A DNA stretch of 64,000 bases, from contig CM076656.1 of assembly GCA_038496675.1 (NCBI GenBank), forward strand, positions 16,574,134 to 16,638,133. The letters are read 5' to 3'. Below, piece after piece: positions 24,955-35,717 of this stretch (position 1 is its first letter; every line of letters begins with the position of its first letter). The stretch is from Rachycentron canadum (taxonomy: Eukaryota > Chordata > Actinopteri > Carangiformes > Rachycentridae). The notes beneath the pieces are model-generated. The model had not been told where the DNA came from, searched no databases, and saw only the letters and a list, made by a program, of their open reading frames with translations. The position numbers were made by a program, and so were the translations under genes.

Positions 24955-26859
24955 AGAGTCACTCATGCAAATGTGCTTCCCATAAAGTGCTTGTGTTTAT
25001 AGATGTTTATGTATGCACAAGCATGTGTTCTGTGTTTGTGTGAGCGTGTGTGCGCACACGCACTCACAAACTCTAAGAAGCTAGCGTTCATGCCTTGGGG
25101 GATTGGCAGTAGATCTATCAAACTGCTGTAGTTAGTTGCAGTGTTAATATTCGGTGCACTTCAACACCTCAGCTCACGATGCTATTGGTTGTGCTACACT
25201 CATAGTTATCTCTCTGACTGTGCTCAACAGCCACAGCCTTGACGGGGCAGCAAATTATTCACACATGTGCATATGCTGGCTAGCTCTTTGTCTTACTTCA
25301 TTAAAACAATTAATTGTTTTTATTAGCCATAAAAAAGGAGGAATACAGTGATTACATAAAACAGTTGCCAGCTGGATGCAGCCAAGGCATCCATAGATTA
25401 CATTAGTTGTATCCTGTATTGTTGCTTACAGTGATCCCACTTCCTTTATTTATTTCTTTATTAATGGAATCCCAATGTGCTGTAAATGAAAGATCATTTA
25501 TTTATTTATTCATTCCATCTTCTTTTTGCAGCGGTGACTGAACTGCAGTCATCTCAAACAGACAGAGGATGTATGGTCCAAGGTTTTTCCAGGATCTTTG
25601 CTTCACTGATGGACATTTTGCTCTGAATAGCACTGTCCTGCTGAGGCGTAATGGTCCACCGGTGGTACACTAATCTCAGTGAGGCAGGCACACTGTGCCC
25701 TCTCCTCCAGCAGCCACAGGATATGAGATGCTGATCAGATTTCTATAATCAATTTACCAGAGCAGGAGGTATAAATCCTGTCCATTCACTCATTCTCCCT
25801 CTGCCCCCACCTCTCTCTCTCTGTCTCTCTCCAGCTCTTCATCCCCTCCCTTTGGCCCCCTGCTTATAGTTAGATGAATAATTCAGCAGCCAATGTGGTG
25901 AAAGGTGGAGTAAACAAGTCTATTGCCTAATATCCCGAGAGGCTGCCAAAAAGAGACGAGCGAGGGCAGAGCGCAAGCAGAGATAGGGGGATGGAGCAAC
26001 AGAGGAGGGTATCTATGAAGAATGGACATCCCGAGTATTTCCTCCTGACCTCCAGTCATTTGCACTTAGATTGACTCGGAGGTTATGCCAAAATGGCACA
26101 GCTGGTTTCTAGCACTTCTCTCTGCGTTCCTCTCTTGAGCCACACATTGGCAACCATTAATAATGAAATCATACAGTGAAACACAACACCTGTGAGATAG
26201 GGTGGGCGAGAGTTCAGGGCCCCTGCTTCGCTGAGGCGAGGTTTCCCGAAACAAAAATGAGGATAAAAGCAGAATATACTTCAGGCAACTGAATAATATG
26301 GGACGTGACTCCTTGTCCGCTCGCCGGATGTCACGGAGAATAACTCTATTCAGGTTTGGAGTGCAGAGTAAGTAGCTTTTATTTTGACACCATCAGGTAT
26401 ACAGCGACCATGCCAAAACATGAGACACATACAAATGAGCGGTACAGCTTCTGCGCTCATAGTAAATCCAATACAGAGGACACGCTGTTCTTACATAACG
26501 AGCAAATGTAATCTTACACTGGAGTTATATTCACTGATTATGCAAGCAGAACTACTGATTGATGACTCACCCAAAATTCAATTATCATTCTAAACAGTTT
26601 TGTCTTGAAATTAGATTAGTATTTTTTTAGGTAGCATGTTTAGTAAAGAGGTAGAAGGTTATTTCTGGTTGTTTCTGTTTCCTTTATAAAAAAAAAAAAA
26701 AGTGGATATCTATGAAGATTGTTGCACTCTATAACTTCATCAAAACCTTGAAGTTGGAGGTAATTTGAAAACTTCCAATCAAGGATGTTGCATGATTTGT
26801 GTGTGTTCCTGTTTCCCTGTGTGTGCTTGTCTATCAGAGGGAGAAAGCTGTGTACTCAC

Positions 26860-26939
26860 TGGCATGGTCTGGCTGCCGTGGAGGGCACTGATTGCAGACT
26901 GAGCCTCAGTATGTGTGGAGAACTTGACAAAGGCGCAAC
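26860..26939 (-). CDS. celf5: celf5 internal exon: C-terminal part of RRM2
   Basis: This 80-nt exon begins with the last two bases of a split Gly codon and encodes CAFVKFSTHTEAQSAI then SALHGSQTMP. GCAFVKF is RNP1 of RRM2, whose aromatic residues stack on RNA bases. The rest supplies helix 2 and beta-4. The acceptor is TCTCTCTTCCAG just above 26939 and the donor is ATGCCA|GTGAGT with GT at 26859-26858. The length of 80 nt is the one I recall for this exon across the family. Because 80 is not a multiple of three, skipping would shift the frame and break RRM2. A (TG)~30 tract (transcript sense, 27027-26967) lies only 27 nt upstream of the exon and compresses the polypyrimidine region to about 27 nt. 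Confidence 0.95.
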
Positions 26940-26965
26940 CTGGAAGAGAGAACAGATACATACCC

Positions 26966-26966
<1 letters not shown>

Positions 26967-27027
<61 letters not shown>
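26967..27027. repeat. (AC)n microsatellite, 61 nt, next to the 3' splice site of the 80-nt exon
   Basis: About 30 AC units on the plus strand give UG repeats in the celf5 transcript. Only 27 nt (GGTATGTATCTGTTCTC, then TCTTCCAG) separate the tract from the exon that begins at 26939. UG repeats are high-affinity targets of CELF proteins and of TDP-43, so the location may matter for splicing. Confidence 0.95.
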
Positions 27028-27031
<4 letters not shown>

Positions 27032-27819
27032 ATACATACAGTAAATATATTCAATTGAGTGAGTTTAAAAGCCTACGGTATATTAATAAAGGATGTTGAA
27101 TTCTATTTGACACCACAGAAATCACTGTGCAGTGAGAGGCTCTCATTGCACAGCAGGCTGCCCCACTCCGGGTATTAGGCAGGCAGACAAGCAGGCAGAA
27201 GCTTCAGGCTAAACATTGCACTGATGAAGCAGAAAAGCATGCTATTTAGCACCACATGCCTGTCTGTGCATATTAAATACGAGCTAATCTGACTAATCTC
27301 ATAATGTTTTCAGATAGGAAACAACCCTGTTTGAGAATTCAGTAAAGTTTATTGTTCCAACAACAGGACGTTCTGATCAGTATTTGTGAATATGCAAGTG
27401 AAAATGCAAACGGAAGAAACCACAGAACCGACGCTCTCAGCTCGAATGTCCTTGAGGAAAATTGTCAAAGGTAGATAAAGTTAGGAAAAGTTGAGGATGG
27501 CTTTCGTTGGTTCACATAGTGCACATTGCTGTTAATGAAGTAATCATTATTCAATTATTAGCTGAAGTGTGGCGCTAGTTTGAGAACTGGAAAATAGATA
27601 CCACAATCTGTTTTAAAAATTCTCAGTGCTGTGGTATAAACTGCTTGACTTGAGCAAAATCTTAATGCTTCATTAAATAATCTCATAAACATACTGTAAC
27701 CATTTTTCAAGACTAGTAGGGTGTCCCTGTATGCCCATACACTCCCAAATCATAATTTTTCAATTACCTAACCAGTATAAATACTGATGTTAGAATATTA
27801 ATTATATTTGTACTGTCTT

Positions 27820-28000
27820 TATCCAGGTGTCTTCCTGGATGATAAAGAGACCACTGGGACACATGGCCAGTCTATTACAAAGCTAACAAATGAACACACA
27901 TTCAGATCAGTGCCAAACCCATTGCTCTGTAGTGACGTTACGGGTCTGTTGCACCGAGGCAGCAGTACTACTACCACTGAGCTGCCATGCCCTTTTATAA
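27820..28000. repeat. degenerate interspersed repeat, fish LINE/SINE 3'-end type
   Basis: The order of short words CCTGGATGA, CACTGGGACACATGGCCAGT, ATTACAAAGCTAACA, AACACACATTCA and GAGGCAGCAGTACTACTACC-ACTGAGCTGCCATGCC resembles a very common fish repeat. In that repeat a 'remains of tandem CACTGG...CCAGTC-ATCACAGGGCTAACAC' block precedes '...GAGGCRACAGTGCTAACCACTG-GCCACCGTGCC'. The copy is old and internally shortened. The class is from memory and a RepeatMasker run would settle it. Confidence 0.45.
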
Positions 28001-29141
28001 TTACACCCTATTTCACCTAATTTTATTTCATTTTAAGTTTCTTTTCTACTCTTATTTAATCTTTCAGACTTTATTCTGCTTATCATCTATCCTGCTTGAC
28101 CCAGCCGCCTTGCCATTCTTCCCCTCTTAATGGGCTTACCCCCGTGGACACCAGCCAGTCAAGATGCCCATTCAGCTGTCAAACCACTGCCCCCTATTGA
28201 GATATGGATAGAAAAGAGCTAGAGCTCGGCATGACCTATACAAGGACTTTGCTACAGTAGTACAAACACTCTGTCGTTATAATTAGATATTTAACTCCTG
28301 ACATACTGGGACTTTGCAAGTCATGCACTGCCTCCGCTTTTTGAAATAAACCAAACAAGACTGTTGAATATAAAACTATGGACATATTCTGCTACCAGAC
28401 TTAGTGTTGCACTAAATTCTGCACAAAAAGTCAATGCAAAATGGATCTGTTTTTGAGAGGAATGGAGATGTTTTATTTGTTTGTAACATCAGAAGCTAAT
28501 ACAGATGCCATTAACAGGCGAAGATGAATATAATAGTAATGTTTAGAGTCTGATAATTCAACAAAGACTTGACTTAGAAAAAGCACAAAATATATCACAG
28601 CCACAAAGTGGAATGCAACTTCCCCGGGCTGCCCCCATCCTCATAGTGGGGACACTTGAATTGTTTTGACATCCATCTTTCCCTTCTACCCCTCCAAACC
28701 ACTGCAGAGTCAGAACGCTCTGGCTTCAAACCCCCTTAGATATAATTCCACAACAATTTCCATAAGCGCTGGACGGGGAATAGGCTTTACAGACATGAAA
28801 AACCACTAGTCCCTTTGCTCTTTGCTGCATGTCAGAGGGAACTGATGTCTTCAAAAGTTTTGGGCTGTCTTAAAAAAGCCTGCAAGATAGCAACACGACA
28901 GTACCCGAGTTACAGTACGGGCCTGCAGTACATCCATAGGAAAAAGTGTTACAGATTAACACTCGAGGACAGTGACAGAACACAAATCATGGCTTTGTAA
29001 TGTAGACAAGTTTTTTTTTCTTCCAGAAATGAGATACAGTATATGCTGAGAAAGAGTTTGTGATGGCAAAGTCAGCATTTTGAATTGAGTCCCGTTTTTT
29101 GAATCATTGCTGTAGTTGATGGGATTAGAGTTACTGATAAC

Positions 29142-29173
29142 GTTTGCAGGTTTGCAGGTTTGCAGGTTTGCAG
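29142..29173. repeat. four tandem copies of GTTTGCAG
   Basis: A perfect 8-bp unit (GTTTGCAG) is repeated four times. It lies about 440 nt downstream of the donor of the exon at 29610-29738. In the transcript the unit reads CTGCAAAC. Confidence 0.95.
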
Positions 29174-29609
29174 GTGATTTAAATGTCCAGTCTTCTGGTT
29201 TTGAACCTGGCTTTTGGATTGTATCTCAGATTATTACTCTGTCTATCCAAAACTTCCCGTCAGTCTTTAAAATATGACAATATTTATTTATTGTGGATTT
29301 TGAGTAATTTTTGCAACAAATCACACAAATTTGACATCTCTGTCAGGCTGTCTGATATCAGTCAAACTGTATTTTATATATGTCATATATATATAGTATA
29401 TTTTTGTTACCGCTTGCAGCTAAGAGTCTAGCAAATCAAACAGTCTACTGTTAAAAATGTTTGTGATAATGTGAAAATGCATCTTGACCCACATCTGATG
29501 CATGCGTCACATATATTTTACATACCACAGCTGTCATGGACCCTGACACTCTCTGTCACTTCTCTGTCAGTGACCTAAATAATGCTGACAACTGTATCAT
29601 GGCTCCTAC

Positions 29610-29738
29610 CTTTGCTGTTTCCGTCAGGACCTCTTAGGACTGTGCACTCCTCGATGACTCCGTAGGGTTCGAAGAGGCGGTAAACATCCTCCTCAGTCTG
29701 TTGTTTGTTCAGCATCCCGACAAACAGCTTCCTGTCTT
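29610..29738 (-). CDS. celf5: celf5 internal exon: N-terminal part of RRM2
   Basis: This 129-nt exon encodes about 43 residues, (E)DRKLFVGMLNKQQ through GPDGNSK. It holds beta-1/RNP2 of the second RNA recognition motif (LFVGML), helix 1 (TEEDVYRLFEPYG) and beta-2/3 (IEECTVLRG). CELF proteins bind UG-rich RNA and control alternative splicing, mRNA stability and translation. RRM1 and RRM2 are close together and RRM3 follows a long linker. In transcript orientation the acceptor is TTTGTTCCAG at 29739-29748 and the donor is AAAG|GTAGGA with GT at 29609-29608. The first codon is completed by a G from an upstream exon that is not in the window. The exon ends after one base of the Gly codon that opens RNP1. 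An AAG right after the acceptor CAG makes a possible tandem acceptor. CELF membership is nearly certain. CELF5 is preferred over CELF3/4/6 because of the linker exons. Confidence 0.95.
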
Positions 29739-30112
29739 CTGGAACAAACAAAGAGACATAAGGTTAAATTTTAACTTTGACCTCAATTATTATACTAATT
29801 TGAGAACATACAGCAGTGACATCTCATCATTGCCAGTGGTACAGGGAGTCATTCAAGAAGAAGTGTCTTTTTCCACAGAAACAAACACAGAAGACACATT
29901 CACTGAGCCTTGGTACAGTAGAGAAACTGTCTGGATTATTTAGCGCTGGTAGAACTCCAGTCACATTGTATTATCTCTTTTCCAAGACTGATCATTTTAA
30001 TCTCTAGTATAAGTGGGTTTAGTCCCATATGGGCACATGTACTGTAGCTCCTGGGGGTAAGTGAATGGTCAGGGGCTGGAGGGAAAGAGCAATGGGAAGA
30101 CTAATGAAGAGG

Positions 30113-30114
<2 letters not shown>

Positions 30115-30162
<48 letters not shown>
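30115..30162. repeat. (AC)n microsatellite, 48 nt
   Basis: 24 AC units followed by ACCCACCC on the plus strand, giving UG repeats in the celf5 transcript about 376 nt upstream of the exon at 29738. Confidence 0.95.
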
Positions 30163-30164
<2 letters not shown>

Positions 30165-33100
30165 ACCCACAGACGCACACTCACTCACTCACTCAGGCAC
30201 AGAGATCCCAAGACAATGAGCAAGTCTTTGGTCCTTTAAAAGCACCAGGGGCTCCAGGCAGCTCCAACTTTCTACACACTGTAGTGAACTGGCTAGAAAA
30301 TCATGCTCTCTCTCTTTCTCTCTTTTACTCACTGTCTCCCTTGGTCTCTCTCTCTATTCATCTCTCTCCACTCTCTCTTTTCTGTTCTTCTTTTTCTCTC
30401 GCTGATTCTACATTTTTCCCCCTCATTTTTTTTTCAACTGCCTCCCTCCTTCCCTTCTTCTCTTTATCTCTCTCTTACTCTACTAATTGCTGCTGATCCA
30501 GTGTTTTTTGTGTAGCCAGAGAAATATTTCTGTGTGCACTGGCATGGTGAACAATGGCGCATCTCTCCTGCGAGCAACAAAGGCTAGGAGACATGCCATG
30601 AATAACGCTGACTTTTCAATAGATAGCCTGTATGCTATTGAGTCCTGTTAAATGCTGTGGGATCTGATCTTTACCTTGACCTGACACACTGTGTTTACCG
30701 ATGTACCTTGTATGATTAATGCTAGTGTGCAGTGTCTCTCTGCTGGCAGCAGAAGCACTAAAACCTTCCCTTTGTACAGATTGTTTCTCCAACTCTGACC
30801 TGTGAAGTCACAGTGGAGAGACTGAGTGAGAGACAGGATTGGCGCCCGCTGCTGTGAGGCAGTTTAGAGTGGCATAAATCGCTGCCAGAGGTATTGCAGT
30901 GTCAGGGTAACCTGTGATGACTACTGAGTATGTTGCGTTGTTGTCATTTCCTGACCCAGACACAAGCCGATACCCACATTCCTGCAGCGGGCACGGTGGC
31001 GAATGTACATGAACACAGTGCCCAGTTAGGGTTTCAGCACTCAGCACCACCAATGATGCACCTTTAAAATAATCACCCGTGTCAGAGCGTTGTCTAGGGA
31101 GGGGCTTCCCTGGTGCTGGCTCCTTATTGCAAGTGGCAGGATCAGAGGCAATGTATCAAAATGGAAGTGATGCAATGTGACATCTGTCAGGGTGGATTGG
31201 AGAGCATTTATCTGCAAAAAAAGGAAAGCCCTGAACTGGAAAATGAAAGGCCAAGATGGTCCTTCCTTTTGCTGGAGGGAGAATATAAATTCTGAGGTTG
31301 GATGGGGGAGATGAGTCGAGGAGAGGGGGAGGGGCTGGCCTGCACAAATTTCTCTGAATGCCGCCAGACCTCTTCTCGTACACGCTCCTGTGTAGAGCCA
31401 GGGAGCTACACACAGCACACAGAACCGCCCGTGGAACTACACTCATCCTTTGCGCGCCCCTACTTTGGCTGCAACTCCCTTGTTCAAGTAGATGATGGGG
31501 GCTTGACAAGTTTTGAATAAATGCATGACCTTTATCAATTCCATTTGAGCTGCACTCTTGACAATCACACTGTGAACAGCTCACGTGTGGCCTGTTTTAA
31601 AATACGACACTGCATCCATCCCTCAGCTGAAAGACTGCAAACTGGCAAGTCATCTCCAACTGAATGGAATAATATTTATAGGACTCCAAGTATAACATAT
31701 CATTGGTCACTATATATCACATCCCTTCTGTAATACTGGTTGACTGTGAGCTACACAAAAGCTTTGCACCCCCAGAGCCATGTTCAGTGTGTGGGCATTT
31801 TTGTATAGTATGTGAAAATCTGAACACACATGCAGGAGTTGCCTGACATATAAAAAAGATGTGACTTTATATGAGCTTTATTTCTACAGCAGTAGCATTT
31901 AGTCAGAGTTCTTCATCTGTGGCTCAGAGAGAGAGATGGAGTGCATGTTCTGAGTGTGCTTTGAAAACAAGCTAACCACGCATGAAAACAGATCATCTAT
32001 GAGATCTGTTCCAGTCTAGAGTTCTGCTGTGGCTGCTCTCAACTAAAATGCTACCTTGGGAATTCAGGTCTTGTGTTCATCACCAGTAGAAACATTATCT
32101 CATTTATCTACAACACTGCAGCACAGACGGCGTGCAAGCAGACACACACAGGGTGCTTAACACCTACAGTTAAAAATTACATGCACAAACTAGACTGTCC
32201 TCTCACACCCTGACATGGGGGATTATATATGACTGATCCCTCAGTATTGCCACACACAGAATACACACAATAAGTTACATCTCCCACTGTTAACTATCTT
32301 GTAACTATGGTGTATTGACTTTTTCTTCAGGGCAGCTATTCTTTAGATTAATGTTGTTTAACTTGTGTGGCTCAGAGAACAAAACAAAAAGCTGTGGAGT
32401 CTCACAGACACCATCTTAACCCGCATGATGTATTGTTACTGTCTTCCATCCACTGCTATACAAGCATCTCACCACCTCAGCTGTCACTATTTTATCAGAT
32501 TAACGTTATACTAATGGCTAAACTGCTGCTGGTTTCTACTGTAGCTACGGCTAACCGCTGTCGCGGGTAGCCGCTACTGCAACGCGCTATCAATAATCCT
32601 GCTACATCTACTTGTTATTCCTCTGCAATGCAAAGCATACGGCACATGGTATTCATCTAAACTGAGGAAAAAAAAATGTGTCTCAGCAGGGTTGCCTAAC
32701 CAACCTGCATGTTTACACAGATTTTGAAATCCAGATATTTATCCTGACACATCTTTACTGGAGTCCTGGCCTCTTTGATCCGAGCATGGCAGTCTCAGAT
32801 AGTCCCTGCAGAAACCGAGACTCCTCTGTGCTGAATGCAGTCTTTGCAATAGTTCAAGGGCACTCATCCTTAATCTATAATTCTGCCTCTGCCAAGCAGT
32901 ACGGTACATGCTGTATAAAATCTCTGTCAGTGACATATTCCATACATATGGAAAATGACCCCCACCTCCAGGCCTCTAACTGGGGGAAGTGTGTGTTCAC
33001 GTGTGGATACAGGTAAAACAGGGGTAAAACAGCTTTTCTCATTGGGGGATTTTTACAGTGTAACATAAAGATGCCACTTTGAACTGGAGCCAAAGTGAAA

Positions 33101-35645
33101 CCTAATTGTAATTTAATATTAGGAATGTTTCTAATTGATTCGTGGTTTTAGATGGGTGAGGTGAAACATTCTGCAATGTGAAAAGTTTACCCATGTTTAG
33201 CCAAAAAGCCTTTTTTCTGAATGTCACTTTACTCTTCTGCAGCTGTACTGTCTTTCCCTTGCAGCTCCTCACCTGTGTAAATGGCTTCTACTGTTGATGA
33301 TGAATACAAAACAAGACAAGAAATTATGAGACACTCTTTCTTGCCTACATCACAACAGAGCCAAGCCAACATTAACACCATCCTAAATTAGAGCGACTCT
33401 CTGCTTTAGCATTTACAGTGAAATGTCATCACCTAAACAATTCAGGGGTCTAATAACCACCAGCAAGTTAACTGTGATAACTATAGCGCATGCTGACATT
33501 AAGATACATTTACAGCTCACTGTGGCAGAGTACTGTATCCAACTTTATTGTGACACACCACTGCTGTCCCAAAATTCACCCCCCATCATGTTTAATTTAC
33601 TCTGAGTTATTAAACAGATGCTTGTTTGGAATAAATGCATTGGAAATTAAACTCCAGAATAATGAAATGGCAGTGTGCTGCCTGGTTATACATACTGAAG
33701 ATTACTGGGTCCATTTGGACCCTTTCAAATCAATATAAGCTTTTCAGTATGAGCACATTGGCCTTGTGTGAAGTCTTTGAGTCACTGCGCACAAGCAAAT
33801 TAAATCAGTAATATTTCATATCTCCAATCTTCATGCTGTAGCCTGACTATTACAGCACACGCACGCCTGACAACACCATTATAATACTTTACTTATGCAC
33901 ATGCTCCAAATTTCCACACAGCACCCTCTTTTGTTATATAACATTTAATTCCACAAGTTTGTTTCCTGTCCATACAACACACATACACACTGCAGCACAG
34001 TCCAGTCTACTATAGACTCATCAATGTATGTTCCATGATAACGCTGCAGACTGCTGAGGATGTTGACAGTGTAATGAGACTTACTGAATAGCAATGGGGG
34101 AGAGTAGGAGTTTTGGAGCAACAAGAGTAAGAAAGAAGAAGAGAGAGCACCAGGGGTAGCAGAGACGTCGAGAAAGAATGGATGAGAGAAAGGGGAGGAG
34201 AGAGTAAATGTGTGGGAGAGTGAGAACGATGTGACCATACTGTAAGTTGCTGTGCATACAGTCCTGCAGTCCTTGATAAGCCAGGATGGATGAAAGAGGT
34301 GCACCCCAGGAGCTGGTAAATCATTGTCAGGGTTGGTGGTGATGGTGGTGGCGGGTGGGTCGGCAGGCAGGCAGGCAGGGGGGTGGGGAGGAAGAATCGG
34401 GGTGAAGGTTGGGAGAAAAGCATACCAACTGCCTTAGGTGCTCTCTGGTTTTCAAATTTCCCTTCTCTGTCTCTTTCTCAGTCGTTGCAACAGCGAGGGA
34501 GTGGAGATGGAGGGAGCGAGAGAGATATTGTGACATAGAGGGCGAGAGTGTGCTATAGAGAAAAAGCACTTGTCACAAGGATGGGGGGGGTTGCTATGAC
34601 AACTACTTATACAGCAGGCTGTCAGTCATGTTTCATTGGCGTTTGGAGAGGAGGAGAGGAATGAAGGGAGGAGAGGAGTTAGGGAAGGAAAAGGGTTGGA
34701 AAAGGGTCATTTCTCCATCTGTCTGCTGAGCCGGAGTGCAAATTTGACTGTCAGGCTTGGAGATAAGGACAAATTATGAACAATATTAGCTGGCCGATAA
34801 AAGGGAACAATAATGAATGGATAAATATATTAAAACCAAATGAGATAGCATCCAGGCAGAAACAGGGGCCCTGAGAAGCCATCCAGGTTTTCTCATTTGG
34901 AGGGGAAGATAAGAGCCGGAGAGAGGCTGTGAGGAGGGGAAGGATCCACCATATTAGAACTAGCTACTGTAGCGTACTTCCTTGTCAAAAGAAAGGAAGA
35001 AAGAATCAAAATCACTTTGTAGCCGGAATACCACACATTGCATCCTCTCCTTCCTTCACAAGCCTATTATACTTCTCCAATGAGCAGGATGCCACACAAT
35101 AACAGTGTCAGCATGTGTTCAAGCATAAAAAACACAGACAGAATGGAATGAAATTAATTAACCCTAAGAGATCACAGTGCTTAGCCAGTGGAATTTAATC
35201 CAATTTATTACATATAGGGATCTAACTAGGGTTGTGTTTGCATTAATGAGATTATGTGTATAAAAGTGTGTCTGCCTGCTTGTGCGTGTACAGTACATAG
35301 GAGTGCACAGGATGTGTGCTCTGTTAAGTATAGATGTGCTAAGGTCATCCTTCTCACCCCATGTACAGTAAGGGATTAGTGGTGGGAGTGGCAGAGACCA
35401 ACAAGGGAGGGAGTCTGAGGTTTGGCACAGCCTTAGGGTGAGAATAGCCTGCCAAATTAACTCCTGAATAATGAGCCTTTCATGTGCTGCGTTATCACCA
35501 GCAAGAGGACGGCCACGTGTTTTGTCATAACGCTGGAGCCACTTCAGACAGAACCCAGTTGGTAGGTTCCACCGGCATACCTTCATCTGAGGAAGAAATG
35601 TGGGTTGATAGAATAGTTTGTTTATTTCTAAAGTAAATGAGGACT

Positions 35646-35647
<2 letters not shown>

Positions 35648-35713
<66 letters not shown>
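35648..35713. repeat. (TG)n microsatellite, 66 nt
   Basis: The longest dinucleotide tract in the window: 33 TG units on the plus strand, CA repeats in the transcript. Confidence 0.95.

Positions 35714-35717
<4 letters not shown>

Larger units (their letters stand above)
19263..26859 (-). other. celf5 intron, 7.6 kb
   Basis: No coding sequence is recognised. It contains T runs (19637-19656, 23923-23940), a degenerate GACT/TGAC-rich stretch (20757-20895), GT tracts (24314-24361, 24919-24954), an 18-bp AT-rich palindrome (25303-25320) and an A run at 26689-26701. Confidence 0.75.
26940..29609 (-). other. celf5 intron splitting RRM2 RNP1
   Basis: This 2670-nt intron interrupts the Gly codon that opens RNP1 of RRM2. 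It holds the UG tract (27027-26967 in transcript sense), a degenerate interspersed repeat at about 27820-28000, and four perfect copies of an 8-mer at 29142-29173. Confidence 0.85.
1584..29738 (-). other. celf5: celf5 gene, internal part (seven exons; both ends outside the window)
   Basis: The seven exons join in one open frame of about 315 residues covering RRM2, linker and half of RRM3. The introns between them are 2670, 7597, 7071, 8459, 320 and 1093 nt from 5' to 3'. All six internal junctions are GT/AG. Every codon split by an intron is restored correctly, which argues for a live gene rather than a processed copy. CELF5 is expressed mainly in brain in mammals, where it acts in the nucleus and cytoplasm on UG-rich target RNAs. 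Teleosts may hold two copies, and I cannot tell which one this is. No promoter, start codon, stop codon or 3' UTR of the gene is visible. Confidence 0.9.
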
